NCBI RefSeq assembly: GCF_963966145.1
Contig: NC_091055.1
Span: 2,976,001 to 3,040,000, forward strand
Length of the DNA: 64,000 nt
Direction of reading: 5' to 3'
From: Tenebrio molitor
Taxonomy: Eukaryota > Arthropoda > Insecta > Coleoptera > Tenebrionidae
Positions 25,721 to 39,500 of the stretch are shown in pieces (positions within the stretch are counted from its first letter, which is position 1; the number at the start of each line of letters is the position of its first letter). The notes below the pieces were generated by a model. The model had not been told where the DNA came from and searched no databases. It saw nothing but the letters and a program-made list of their open reading frames with translations. The position numbers and the translations under genes were made by a program.

Positions 25721-26325
25721 CGTCACGCATAAACACCCTAATCCGTCACACCAACTTTTGCCAAACTCTAAGTAATAATTATTACGTCGCTTAGATTCGG
25801 AGCGCCTATTAAAACTTCACCCGAGTAGCCCCGATAAAACACAACAGCTGTCATAACATCAATTTCTTACTGCGTGTCGACTCTCTTCATTTAAATGTAT
25901 TATCTAACTAACACTATAACTCTTCTTATCGCTCCCGCCTCCACCCTCTCGAAATGGCCCCGCAGAGGCCGCTAAAACGCGTCCCTTACATTTTTCATTT
26001 GTATAAACACCTCTTTGCTCTGCTACCGAAAGGTTTCAAACAAACCCTTGTAAATATATGCAATAAAAAGGACCGCAAAACTTCACAGCGGAACTTTGAG
26101 CTTCGCAATTTCATGCGTGCATGATCATTGTTTCTTTGCGCCGTGAATGCGGCACAGAGGAAACAGGTACGAGTTCGCAAATATTACACAAGTAATTAAC
26201 TACACTCAAAAATCTCACGGGATTAACTCATCCACTTGGATCAACTACGCCTAATAAGCACCAACACATCAACAATAAATCCAGAACGATCTCGTTCTTT
26301 CCCAACAAAATTTATTTCCCCTCAG

Positions 26326-26341
26326 CCCGGCGCATCCACCA
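26326..26341 (+). promoter_or_regulatory. 16-bp recurring word, copy 4
   Basis: CCCGGCGCATCCACCA, identical to the copies at 16092 (minus strand) and 21471. The flanks are unrelated to the other copies. Confidence 0.4.
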
Positions 26342-27160
26342 AATCTTACATCTCTGCGCTGTTACAACGACCGTTCAAAAAAAATCCGGGGTCAAGCAGG
26401 CCACGGGTTTTCTCTCTCTTCGCACGCCCCACTCGCCTTTTCGCTCACTGTACTTTGACATTTCACTCAAATCCGCAAAACACTTTGATCATCATTTTAA
26501 TTGAAATCGTTAACTTTAAGTGAAAACCGGCGTGTCGTACTGAGAAAACCAAAACAACTCGCATCACTTAGTTCTAAACGAAACCGTTTCGTGCAAAAGA
26601 AATCATTCACTCCGCGCCTTGTTTTTAGTTACAAATGCAAATCAATCGACTAGGCCGATTATAATACAAAATCAGATTTCAGAATTGTTCAACTGGCACA
26701 TCCAGTCTGATTTGATTTTTGAAAATTTGTTAACACAACAGTTTCCGATCTGAACTTTAGAACACAATAAACATAAACCACGATTTGTCTATTTTCGCAT
26801 TCAAAACTATTAATTCAACTAATCCAGAACTAATTTTCAATTAAAGTTATCACAAACACAAATCCATAATGATTAGGTTATTGTTTTAAAATTAATTCAG
26901 AATAGTAATTTAATTTCGAGCGGAACGTTTATTTCAGCGAGTTGATTAAGTTTATTTACCCCATTTCATGCATTATACATTTTCATTAATTTTAAAAACT
27001 CGACGCAAGATTTTGTTTAATTTATAAATTCATTAATAATTACCGTAGGACCTTACAAAACCGCATTTATTTTACATTAAGCAATACACTGACGTATCGG
27101 CTGTGTAAATAATAAAGAAGTTGAAGTTGTCGAAATTAATAATAAATCGGTGAAGTTATA

Positions 27161-27960
27161 CAGGGTGTTTTTTAAAATGCTAGTACAAAAACAAACTGGG
27201 TAATGTGGAGATTCTAACGAGTCCAGAAATTGTATATTATACACCAAGGTGAAGAAGTTCATGATTATAGTCAGAGCGGCAAGATTAGAGCCCGAGGCGT
27301 GCCGAGGGTTCTAAGCCGCAAAGGCTATAAGAGACTTCTTCACCGTGGTTTATATACTATTTTTTTCACTACTAGATACGTTAAAAGCCTCTGATAATAA
27401 TTATTAATCAAATTATTTTGTCTGATGCGACGATCCCAGTTCTCATTTTTCAACGGTTGCTATGAAAATCGTCTACGTTAACCAATGAAATCAACGAAAA
27501 TCTTTCGTTGCTAAGTGACGGCTGTTCATTGTTGACCTTGGTTAATAATGAAAATTATTATTAACCTAGGGAGAGAAATTCTACTTCTGGGGTCAGTTCA
27601 AGAATCAATAATGACGCCTTCTGAAACTAGTAGTGAAAAAAACTTTTTTTTAATCTTAAACGGTAGGGATAAACTAACGCTGTCCATGCACATTCTACGC
27701 CACAGACGCAACAATAGTAAACAATAAGTTAAACTGTAGCAACCCGACAATGCTATAGACAAAAATACAACAAAATTATTGTTGCTTGATAACCCCAATC
27801 ACCTTTAATTCAGCAGCGTACTGACAACTTTAACCAAAACTTAATTTATTTTTATCTCGAAAACGAAAAGACTTATTGAATTATTTTTTTGTGTGTGAGT
27901 TCTACTCATCCTCACCTATTACCAGTCTTTTTTTTGTACTAACATTTAAAAAACACCCTG
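27161..27960. mobile_element. 800-bp TA-inserted element carrying hairpin H5 and a second inverted pair
   Basis: The ends are CAGGGTGTTTTTTAAAATG and its inverted partner at 27960, followed by a GTACAAAAA block, each flanked by TA. The interior is composite: hairpin H5 at 27232-27366, then an inverted pair CACTACTAG (27367) / CTAGTAGTG (27632). The second pair encloses a small perfect palindrome pair, GGTTAATAAT / ATTATTAACC, at 27540-27566. No transposase was seen. Confidence 0.8.
27232..27366. repeat. Hairpin element H5 (long imperfect palindrome)
   Basis: The outer arms pair GGTGAAGAAGT with ACTTCTTCACC. A middle pair ATTATAG / CTATAAG and a GCGGC / GCCGC pair follow, around a centre with CCCGAGGCGTGCCGAGGG. 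The ends are TATATTATAC left and TATATACTATTT right, resembling H1 and H6. Confidence 0.75.
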
Positions 27961-29857
27961 TATTATATTAAAAAGTTTTTAATTTAATAATTGTATTAAA
28001 AAAATTGGTGGTTAGTTTGAACTTTTACAACTTGAATTATTAATTGTTAGACGATATTTATAGATATTTATTTGTTCGATACATCGACTTTTGCGTTTGG
28101 TGTTAGTTTACCCTAAAAACTATTTTAGAGCCAATTTTGTGATAACAGCTGGAGCTTGTTTATGTGAAACGTTCCACACAGAAGCAATTAGTTCATTTGT
28201 ATTTGTGTAAACACTAAAATTGAGCTCTATATACAGAGTGGGTGTTTTGAAAGTGGGCAAATGAAGCTTGCAAGCTGTAATTTGATGTGTCTTCTTTGGG
28301 AGTGTATGTCATTCGGCGAAAACAAACGAGGTGCGTTAGGAGCGAAGTTCTTTTGTTTCGTGTACGGTGTAGTCAGATTGTTTGGAAACAAGAACGAGAT
28401 TCGAGTCATAATCCTGAATTTAGTGAGGTTTTAATTAAAATAAAAACTATTAAGTGAAATTAAAAATTCTGAAACAGACGGTGCTAAATTAAGGGGAAGA
28501 AACTGTAGCATCACCCATCGGGAACAGTTTGCATCTTTAGGCGAGAACTGCTTTGCATGCAATTAGAAACTGTATTTAGCTCGACAATTTTCAGGTCGCA
28601 GTTTTGTACAATGTAACTAATGAACTGTGCTGTTGATTTAGTTTTTTTGTGCAAGTGTCGGTGCAGTTAATTGTGTTTGTCGAGAGCGCGCTAGGCAAGG
28701 GGGCGGCAAAAATATGGGGGTGTGTAAATTTCTGGGGCAATTACGGCAGGGACGCTAATGTAAGACGGTCGCAGGGACCGGTTCGGACTAAATATTGGCA
28801 CACGAAGCCCCGTTTAATCATTACGTTATTGGAAATAATTTAGAGCCCGTTGTTGGCCCGATATCATCATTATATAATACACGCTGTGATAGATGAATCT
28901 CCACAGAGCCGACACTGGCTCACATTTTCTGCATAATGACGCTCGCACGATCTATCCATATTTACATGAGGCGGCGTTCGGGGAACTGATAAACTCGCGC
29001 TCTGATACGATCAGAATAATACAGCCCTCGGTACATAAACATCGCCATCAGAATAGAACAGTCGTTCTGTTACAAAGGTGATTGTATTCCGATACCTTAC
29101 GCCAAGCGTTTCGAACAAATCAAATGTTCAATTACCTGCACAATATTTATCGCTGACAAGTTCACACCTCTGTGATTTGAGTCCCAGGATCGCTCTCCAG
29201 GGCCCAGAATTCGAATTGCGTTTATTATTTTTTAGAGAAGCTCCTACCTTAAGGTTTCCCAAGGATTCCAGCCGGCGGGACCACCTAAAGGTAGGCGCTC
29301 ACCGGTCCGCATCGTGCGCAAGTCGACCTTGTCACGTGCAACCTCTAAGTCACCACAACTCTTCCTGTATTTTAATAAATTTACGAAAATCACTTGTTTT
29401 TACCTAAAACGATGTAAACATGCTTACATGGAAATGGGTTTCCGCATGATTAAAGATTAAAGATACACTTCCTACAATCACGATATCTTCCCTTCCGTTG
29501 ATTCCTTTTCACATTTATTAATCAAAAGGACACACCAAAACCGGAACTCGTCTTATAGAGCGGATGCAAACACAATAACTGTATAATTTTGCACAAAATT
29601 CGAATAACCTGCTTAACTCATTAAAAAGGATTCAATAATACCTCGATGTATTATCTTATTAGAATTACGCATCAGGATAATACATTCAAATTGTTTAACT
29701 TGTTACATCAGTATGTTATGTTATTGGTAATTTGACTTTAATTGAGCTCCAATTTACCACAGATGATTTGATAGTTGGAGAATTATCTGTAGATGAGGTA
29801 AAATGATGAAATTTTGATCTCGAATCTGATTCATCCAATCGATACGGCAATTATTAA
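27961..29857. other. Gene-free stretch, nothing recognised
   Basis: ATATACAGAGTGGGTGTTTTGAA at about 28230 resembles a degraded element end, but no partner was found. The interval 28.65-29.3 kb is relatively GC-rich, and its overlapping frames lack known motifs. Confidence 0.45.
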
Positions 29858-29996
29858 TAGATTATATCATTAAGAGTAGAAGTGAGTCTTTTTGTGCTAA
29901 GCCCAAAGATTGAAGACCGAGACAAAGTCGAGGTTGCAACTGGGCGAAGCACAAAAAGACCTTCTACTCTGAATGATATTGTATACTATTTTATCT
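29858..29996. repeat. Hairpin element H6 (long imperfect palindrome)
   Basis: The outer arms pair ATATCATT, AGAGTAGAAG and TCTTTTTGTGCT with inverted copies at about 29947-29981, and GCCCA with TGGGC. The centre reads GACCGAGACAAAGTCGAGGTT. The right end is TATACTATTTT. The arm sequence is unrelated to the other hairpins, but the layout and end are shared. Confidence 0.75.
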
Positions 29997-32900
29997 TCAA
30001 GCGGATCACAAAAAAAAATCGGGCATGAACTCACTTATTTATTTTTCTTTTCCTGCAGTTACATTAAAATTACAATTTTCAAATTTGCAGTTTTCAAATT
30101 TTAAGGCCGCAGTAATTTCTACTTCCCTTGTCAATAATTTATAATTCTTCCTCTAGGAAATTTTATCTATGCAGCAAGATATTTTTCATCATGAGCATTA
30201 TGTATCCATCACACACAAATAACATAAAGTTTGCTGCGATCTGGGTCAATTCTGGTGGTGTGGAATGCATTTTGTTTTCAATGGCATCAGACATACTTCA
30301 GTTATTCGCTTAATATAACAAAAATTATCAAAACGTGAATAGCAAACGATTACAACTTACAACTGTTTACTTTTTAACACTGAACGGTCATCTTGCGTTA
30401 TTTTTTATTTTGACATCTGACATCGACATGCATGCCATGGACACGCCCACAACGGACGACTCGTGTTTTCACCATAGTGGAACCGGTTAAATATTGGGTA
30501 ATAATTTCGTTATTTCGCTTTTTAGAGGCTTTTTTTAATAGGAATAATTTAATTATTAAATCTTTTGTGTAATTGATCATTGTAATTGATAAATAAATCG
30601 TGACAAATGCTTCAAATGAGTCAATCGAGCTGCATGTGGACACTTCTACTCCTAGGAAGTATTTCTATTCCGCTCAGGAAAAAAATGCCAGTTTAACCGT
30701 TTCTATGGAGACACACAAAGGCGCGATTTTCGACCGCTTGAAGATAAAATAGCATTTTAACATGTTGAGTGACTTCTACTATTAAGGTGGACAAAGTGTT
30801 ATAACAGTGGCTACAGAATTTTGATATGGATTTAAACTTAAAAATTCTAGGATTTTTTAGATAGAAAAGCGAATTTATGCGTACAAGGAGAGCTAGTGAG
30901 CGCTTGCCTTAACACATTAAGACCCCTCGTTGACGTATCACTCTATTTACCACTTTGGTTGAGAAATATGCATCTCAGGAATTATTCGAAAGTTTGATAA
31001 ACCGATCTTATTATCAGTTTCATTATCAAGTTTCGGCTGTTCTTTTTTTTTACTGTTGTCTGAGAACTGTACCAGAAATTAGTAGTTGACTTTTTACGTC
31101 ACGTGAAAGTACCACAAAGTCTCGTTTAATTTTTTTAAAGAGAAGCAGAGAATATCTCAGAAAGAAGATGAACTGCTTTTGGCTTCTGAACCGTAAGTCG
31201 GTCTCTCTGTTGGTGACAAAATAAGAGCAGTATTGTCTTTTGTGAAGCGAAAAGAACAAGTTTACAGGCTTAAGAATGAATGAAACAATACGCAGTGCAT
31301 TACCTCTACATTGTCTTGGTGTTAGGCGCAATGCATTATAAAAGTGATTTAAACTTTGTAATCCTTCATGGAAGTTCGACAACTCAACAGTATATCCACA
31401 AACTGGTTCAGTTCATTGTTGCATCTTGTGTGTGCACGTTTTCTAATAGGTTGTGTCAACAGGATAGAAAGTGTGTATTATATTTTCTATTTTGGGGTAG
31501 TTAGATTTGGAAATGAGGAAATCCAGTGAGGATAGAGATGTTGTGTCGGTTTAGGGTTTGACGGGTGCAGAAGACGATTATTGTTAGTATTATTATTATT
31601 TGTACCTGTTCGGGATGTGGGATGGAGTTTGCAGGTGGCTCTCGGTTTGCAAATTGCGTGCTAATCTGGAACAAAGCATTAAGCTCTCTATTTAGTGCGG
31701 ATTAATAGTGGTGGGCGCACGCCTCGGCTGAGGAAGTTGTACGTTTGGCAACAGCATTAGAAACGTCGGCCACCGGCACCGAGGGCCGCTTCCAAACCGC
31801 CGCCACCAGCGTATAGCGCGGTTTTTCGACGATCGTAATCGCGCTTGCAGCAGCTTTATCGACCCGCTGTACCAGGTGCAGATGTGAGTGTACATAATTT
31901 CCTTTAATACTGCTAATCTTTCACCGTTCTCCTCGAGAAAGCGCCACTGTCGCGCACTTGCCGCCCTCTCGTGCACACTCACCTTGGTGTAATGTAATTT
32001 TCAAAGATAACTCTGTTCTTGCGGTAAAATAGATTATAAACTCGTTTGAGCGGTGATTTATGTAATATGTATATAATGTCATAGTTCACATGTGCTTCAA
32101 GCGTTTAAGCTAACAATGCTGTCTTCGCTCTCTGGCAAATTGCTCCACTTGACAGTGCCATTTATTCGCAGCCAGAGAATACAGCTCTCTATCAAATTTC
32201 AAAATTGTTCGCTCCCTACCAGACATCGGCATGAATAAATAAACACACCACATAGCGCATTCTTCATGACAAACATCTATATCAACTATTCCCCTACCGA
32301 TGTAAATTCACCTAAATTCTAATCCCACTTCAACTTCAACTTCCATCAACCTCGACGGCTCCACGGAGCAAATTGCCAATTTAATAGAAAAGTTACACCA
32401 AAAACGTGCACTCGTACACAACTCACCAATTCCCTAAATAACAAGCGCCGACAAATCGACGATCTCACCGATTATTGACTAATGGATCCAAGTTCTACAC
32501 CAGAAACACTTTTTAACATCGATGGAACTTCTCACTACCAATTTTCTTTTGCATCCAACTAAAACATGACTGCATCAAATTGCTCCCAAGACTAATGCAA
32601 ACTCTCTTTCTTCTATAAATAATTAAATCTACTTGCACCTATCAAATACTCTTTCCTTTGAACTTGCTCAAAACAACAGTAGTTGCTCTTTAAACTTACT
32701 TCAGAAGGTGATTATTATTTAAATTTCCTTCGCTCGAAACGGAGGTGAGGTTACGATTTTTCTCAAAACCAAATTAGCCTTTCTAATGCACCCAATAAAT
32801 TGATTTTTAATGAGAAACTGCCACGTGTGTGGAAGGCGAAACTGCTTCATTTTCATATTGAGAAAAGAGTCCTAATCTACAAGCATTTTGCCTACGAATT

Positions 32901-35855
32901 GTGTGCAAAATTCATACAAAAAACTAATTAATTTGCTGTAACCAACCACCGTCACAGAGATATCAGTTTTTTTTATTGAAAAAATATCCCGGCACCTCCA
33001 CCATTTTTACGAAGAATATTATATTTGAATTTTTTAATTGATACTGAAAATAGAGTTATGCAGTTTTTTGCATTCACGATTAAATTTATCAGGTGCAGTT
33101 TTTTTATTTGAGTTAGCTCAATCAGTAACAGACATCGTTATTTTAATTCGACCTCAACCATATTAAAAACATAAATTTGCAATTTTCAAACTAAAGGTTG
33201 TATTTTACTCATTTCCGTTAAATCTATTAAACAGGTTTCTTTTTTCATTGAATCTAGTTAGCAATAACAGAGATATAATTATTTTGAGTGCATAAATATC
33301 CTGTCCCTTCCGGCATATTTTCAACTTTAATTATTTCCGGAGAATCGTCATCAAAACTATAAATTAAATTGAAACTCTTCATGATTAAAATTCGTTTTAA
33401 CCGAAATACTTTATACAATACCCAACAGCACATGAAAATTATGTTTTAAAAATAACACGCAGGGGTTAATTAATAAAATGTGCTGGTGTATTTTTGATGC
33501 ATGATTGTACTGGTGGATTGCCAGTTGTTGATGTACCATTTTCAGGATTTAAAAAAAATGCTTCAAAACAATCCAGCGTTGCGGAAGTAAAGTAATTAAC
33601 TGATTAGCTGTGCGGTTTATACGTATTCTTGTATTTTTTATTTGCCTACAGCGATCAAGGTATTTGATTTTGTTGTTTTGTAAAAGCGTGGGGCAATTAT
33701 TGATGTACATTAACAGTCGTGTTTCGAGGGACAAGAAAAACAGGAAGCTGTCGACATTTTGTCGTCGTGGTGGTGCACCCGAATTGAATTAAGCACTGGT
33801 TTCAAAATAAAAGTGGAAAAGGACATTTGATGGGATTTATGGATTTTTGTGCGGTGAAGAATAGGAGCGAGCTTGATAAAAGAAGTTCTTTAGTGAAAAA
33901 ATGTCATAGAAAATTGGCCGAAGTGCACGACAACACAAAAGTGTTCAGATATGTCGCCTAAATCTTGGGCGCAATACGGCGTAAACAACCCATAATGATT
34001 GCATCAGTATGTGATTCGAACGAGTGGTGCGGCATTGTGCGCGTAGCCATAACAAGCAACTGCTGCCAACGTTCCATCTAAAAACCCTCCCTTTACGACC
34101 GATTTTAGAGGCCGCTTGTGTTCCACCTGCTCGCAACATTGCCAGAAATGCTACAAGTAACTCTATTAATCAGCTCAATCCTCAACTTGCACATTGTAAT
34201 CATGTTGGCGGTTTAAATATTTAAAAGCTCCTAACGAAAGTTAGCCCGGATAAATAATTCATAGCTCTCACTAATTAGGTACTTCCCCGGAACGGCAAGG
34301 ATGATAACTGGGACGAAATGTACAAGTTACCTCTAATTACCTACACAAAACACCACGTTTTAAACGAGAACACGAAAAACAAAACTCGACTCGCGGGAAC
34401 GCTTATAATTATTAGCAGTTTTTTTCCACCTCGCGCTAATATCGAAAATATTACGATAAAATACCGACGTCGCCTAAATTTCAATTAAAACACGAATATT
34501 CCACTAATTTTGCGAAATTATTTAATCGCCGTCCACGCTCTCGATCTTGACCTCGACTACGCCACCAACCTTTGTGGCTGACACCGTCCGTCGGGTGGCC
34601 AATCCGGGCGCACACGTAAGCCGACTTAACTCCGCAGTTTTAATTAAAGCGGCACGTTCGTTTTGAGCAAACATTCGCTCAATTAAAACAGTTATTGAAA
34701 ATGTAATATAACAATCTGCTCTCGTGGAGTTATCGAGAAATCGAGCAAACACTACCGAATCACAAAAGAAAAATTACGGTTCGTTTGAACGAAAACAACG
34801 AAACATCGACGCCGAATTTTGGTTTAGAGATGGTTTTGAAGCCCAGCTGAAATTATTAAAATAGAAGAGGAATTTTATTCAAATGTACACCTTGCTTGGG
34901 TGGAATTTTTTAGATGATATTTACTTTCGGAACGCATCACCTCTCAACTCAGTTGTTTCGCTTCTTTTTAATAATTTGATAGAAAGTTTTGTATAAAAGA
35001 TTTCAAAGAGGAATTATAATACTGAATAAAAGTCCTGACGTATAAGCGAGAGCGGCTATTACCCCACGAAGAATTATAACATTCCTTTTCAGCAAAGGAA
35101 AACAAGCCGAGTTCTATTTGAATGGTGTCAAAGTATTGAAGTGACTTAGGAACTCATTACTCTCTAATGAGATGGATATACATTTAGGTGCGTAGAGACT
35201 TTCCAGAGTGTTTTCAGCTTTTTAAATACGACTTTATAATTAATAGCATTTCACTTTTGAAAATCTCCACTGCATTAGTCATGCATTAAAACGATATTAA
35301 CAAAGAACCATTCAATCCTCTCAAATTGCTTTCGCTCGCCTTCCTACGGTTAATGATCCCATACCTTTTTCACTAATTCGATATTTATGGTCATGTTTCT
35401 TTTGTCCTTTATGACCCCAACACAAAACTACGACTCTATTAGGTTATTATTACTCTGGAAGTATCATCATTGTCCCTCGAATGTCCCACATTAATTTACT
35501 CGAATTTAGCGCTTTTCCAACCCAAGTATCGATTTTATTGCCATAATTTATTTTATTTATCGTTCGTCATTATTTTGTCATAGTCACACAATAAGAATTG
35601 TGCCAGTGTATTGTGCATTGTTAGTCCTGAATGTACGTCTTTAATGCCGTTTCAAAACAAATTAGCTGCGAAGTTTATAAAATACTCTAACACCGACTGT
35701 TCTCCGAAACCACATATATTACCATGTCAAAAGCATGTACCGACAAAACGGTTTGAAATAATTCCTAACAATCAAGAGCGAAGACAACAGACCAACTGAA
35801 CAAACTTGAGCAATTCTAGTTCCGGAGAATTTCACCAGAAATTATCCTTTTACAG
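29997..35855. other. Gene-free stretch with a faint degenerate repeat
   Basis: No supported gene. Between about 32950 and 33350 a weak pattern recurs about every 170 bp (AACAGAGATAT or AACAGACATCG followed by a T-rich run), perhaps an old tandem array. GC-richer DNA at 31.7-32.0 kb gives a frame with no recognised motif. Confidence 0.4.
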
Positions 35856-36077
35856 CTCAAACTTAAGTCATCAACATCTAGACAATTATCTAGAAAAAAT
35901 CACATTCGAACAAATGGAAGATCTTTATTTATTGCCGCTTCACGTTTGTACACCGATGCAACGAGGGTGGTTAAAAGAGGTTTTAAAAAAGGAAAGTAAA
36001 ACTATTATAGGCAATCGTAACGTAAAATGGTTCCACATTAACGACTCTCGAAATAAAGCAGAGCTTACAGTACATCG
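35856..36077 (+). CDS. Possible internal exon of an unrecognised gene, exon a
   Basis: This segment is bounded by a good acceptor (TTATCCTTTTACAG before 35856) and a strong donor (GTGAGT from 36078). It reads open throughout in the frame that starts at the second base and ends with two bases of a codon. The encoded stretch includes LDNYLEKITFEQMEDLYLL and CTPMQRGWLKEVLKKES. I do not recognise a family. The segment's codon pattern and amino acid mix look more like coding DNA than the surrounding frames. No start codon or upstream exon was identified. It may be chance; there is no homology evidence. Confidence 0.3.
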
Positions 36078-36231
36078 GTGAGTGGTGGGTTTACGACGTC
36101 TGACGTCACCGACCAACCCCTACAATTTGACGGAATGATTTTTCTCCTAACCGGACTGCACTGACTCTCATCAAAATGCACAACTCCGATCGTTAATAAC
36201 GTTGTTAACCAAGTTTGTCGTTACTATTTAG

Positions 36232-36556
36232 CGAACATATTAAGCTGAGTACAAACAGATATCCTCCATTACCGTGGTTTGGGATTTGTATCGGTTATAC
36301 TCCATTATTTACGGTTAAATACAGATTCTCTGTAACATTACGGAGTTATTCCTTTCCAAACCACAATACAATTGGAAATTCAACACTGCGAAATCTATTC
36401 TATTTGGTTAACGGATTAAACGAGCTGATTGATATGTGCACCATCTCTTTCCCTACGAAATTTTTCAACAAGACACGACAAGACATAAATTGCACGGATT
36501 TCCAGTGGAATTTTTGTCGAAAATGGACTTTTAAAATTGTTATCAACGTTCATTAG
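36232..36556 (+). CDS. Possible terminal exon of an unrecognised gene, exon b
   Basis: An acceptor (GTCGTTACTATTTAG) precedes 36232. Joining to 36077 across a 154-bp intron restores one codon (CG + C) and continues open for 107 more codons to a TAG at 36554-36556. The intron itself has an in-frame stop right after the donor, so splicing is needed. The product is rich in aromatic and hydroxyl residues (for example RYPPLPWFGICIGYTPLF); I cannot name a domain. There is no clear polyadenylation evidence. Together the two exons would give about 181 residues of an incomplete protein. Confidence 0.27.
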
Positions 36557-39500
36557 AAATTTCTTCAAAGTTGTTATACCAGAGACGCGTTTAACGAGGC
36601 ACTTAAATATGCACGCGTTAAATGATAGGATATTACTCATAAAAGCCAACTTTTATAAATTACACAAGTTTTAATATACGATATACGTCGCGACGGCGCC
36701 AATTTTAACACTTCCGGGAAATTAATTTAAGCTTTTCTTACTCCCTACATGATTTAAGTGCTACATTGACTGGATAATTTGATTTGCTAGTAAAAGGTGG
36801 AAATTTTTCCTTGCGAATTTTAACCGCCACGAAAGCTCAAGCTTCAACAAACCGTGAAGAATTATGTTTGTTTTTTTTAAATTATCGGATACGTTTCGGG
36901 GAACATTTATTTATTGGTCTACAAGTCGAAAATAAACACCACCGGAATTCTTGCACATTTCACTTGTATTTTTACCACGTTTCTATTAACAATTCGTTGG
37001 ATTAGTGCGCATCAGATGTAATTAATTTTGGGGCCGCAAATATAAATACACTTGCACAAAAGCTTTTATGATAATTGTCGATAATGTTTTTGTTGATTTC
37101 CATAGTGAATTGTTGATACGTTAAATTAATGAAGTATTATTAGTGGTGCTGCATTAAATAAATGCATGCAACAACATTTTTCAATTCCAAATTCGAGTAG
37201 GTGGAGATAAAAACAACTTCAGGATCCGATTAAATTTATGCTTTAAATATTTTACGGCGATCCCCAAAATGTACTTATCGGTTCTACCCCAAAAAGCTTA
37301 TTAGCGATACATTTTGATCTTGTTTACGATCTTTGGAACATCGGATACGTTGTATATTTAAATGAATGAAAGGATATTTTTGTAACTTTAGATTTGCGTA
37401 ACGAAACGGAGAAGAAAAGAGAAGAGGAAAATTTTAACATTTGACTTTTTTATGCGAAATAATATCAGTAGATGTGCACCTTTTTGATATCGGAACGTTT
37501 CGACGAAAACCGTGTCAGGTAATTTAAGAAAAATTGTGATAGTGTAGCGAATGTGGCGTCGTTGCGGAGTAAATTAGACGAGTTTATTAATAGGGGATGT
37601 GTGATGTAACCATCTAAATAATAATTGCTGTAAAGTGTGTTGTAGATTTTATGTGTGTATGGATCGTGGAAATTGAAGCAAACAAGTCAGTGTGTAAAAC
37701 CACAACTCTACGCACTTTGCATAATAATTAGCAATATCTCTCGCCTCGCCTCATCCCTAGGGGACATAACTCGGCAGCTGAAACGTATTTCTGTTTGTAG
37801 AGCGGTTGAATCTAGTGTTAAGACAGGTATTAAGTTTGGTTTCCTGAAATATTCCAAATTATAACACTCGAACGGCGACCTCTCCGATCAGTTGTGCGGC
37901 CAATTTCGGCCTGAAACAACAAAATATTTAATTCCCTCCTAAGTGTAGTTAAGAGATCGTTAACTTTATTTCGTGGCAGTAAAGGAGAAACGAGAGTTTA
38001 TATTAAAGTTTCAATGTAAAAGATTGCAAAGTCGGTGAAATATAAAGTCTATGGTGCGTATAGAGGTACACGATAAAGCTTGCTATTAAATGTTTTGCTT
38101 TCAAGTTTTTCGTAGTTTGTCGTAAATTTATTTCTATCTTGGGAGGAAATGAAACAAACTTAATTTCCTATATCTGGGCCCCATTTATGCGTTTTTCCCT
38201 AGAATCGCTATTTAATTTACCCGTTTTAAAGTTATGCGGAAGTAACGCCCGCGATTTATCATATTTATTCAAATTAAATAATTTATCCGAGGAGATTTCG
38301 TTCCAGAATTTACTCTCACCTCTGTTTTATCATCCATTTCTCACTTTGTAATCGCTCCCAAACTCTCCCAACTTCCAACTATTCATTCAATTTATTTCCG
38401 ATCCAAACTGGTGGTATCCATCAGGTAGATCAGATTAAGAAATTTCTGTTTATAATGTCCCTGCGTAAACTTTATAGGCCAAAGGCCAATTTCCTACCTG
38501 GTCAAGCACAACAAACATGACCGGACGTTGATCCCAATAACAAATATTTGTGTTACTCCCTAACTTCATGTTTGATCCGTTATGATAAACCTTTTAAATT
38601 TGCACTGCCACCAATTGCCTTCCTACACTTCCATTATCATTTCCGACCGAGGTACAATTTCATTCGTAAATAATTGACCGACCTAAACTAAACCCAACAA
38701 CCAAACATTAACCCCTCCACAATCCTCGGAACCAGCTGCTCCATCTACTTCTTTTGATCTCCGTCGATACCGACACCTACACTTCTGAATACATTGTCAC
38801 CTACTAAAATCAAAACTAGCTGGTGAACTGTCGGAAGTTGTGGGAAACCGTAAACCTGTTCACTTGTTTTGGGGACATTTTATGAAGGTATGAGCCATAA
38901 GAGGATTAAAATGAAGTTAGGACCAATAAGGTGAACGTTACGAGTAACTGATGCGTCAGTAACACCACCGAAACACCAATAACTCTGAAATTCCCTGGTT
39001 TTTATGTAGTTTTAATGATCGACAATATTGTTTTGCAATCTGCGAGAGTCGAGCAGAATCAGAAATTATACGCAGAAATAAAAAAGAAAACTGGCATTGA
39101 TTTTCTCATATTCACGTTCTGTTTCTACGCCCGATACGTGACAATACAAGCCGGCTGTAATGCCGTAACGGCTCCCTTTTTCATCCCCATCGCAAATTGT
39201 AAACTCGACAAATTCCCACAAGGTTCGACTATTTAATTTATGACCTGAGCCGGACTTTACGGCCGACGCGGACACTTTCGAAAATTCTCGACGAGTCGTT
39301 GTGGGTTTTTGTTTTTTGAAGACGCAAGAATTAACGGGAGCGCGGACGTTCCAGATGTACAATGGGCAGTCTGGAATAAATGAAACAAATAGATTAGCAG
39401 TGTTTCCTGAATTGAGTCCGGAGTCCTGCGGTTCGCGCAGCTGAAGGCAGAAGGACCGCCTTTCACGTGTAGAGCTAAATGGGCCCGACAAGGTCTAGCA

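Noticed and set aside
31692..31982. Arginine-rich minus-strand frame in GC-richer DNA
   Set aside because: The composition explains the open frame. It has no motif or splice support.
39066..39491. 141-codon minus-strand frame
   Set aside because: It opens at a TTG codon, shows no domain, and overlaps other frames on both strands.
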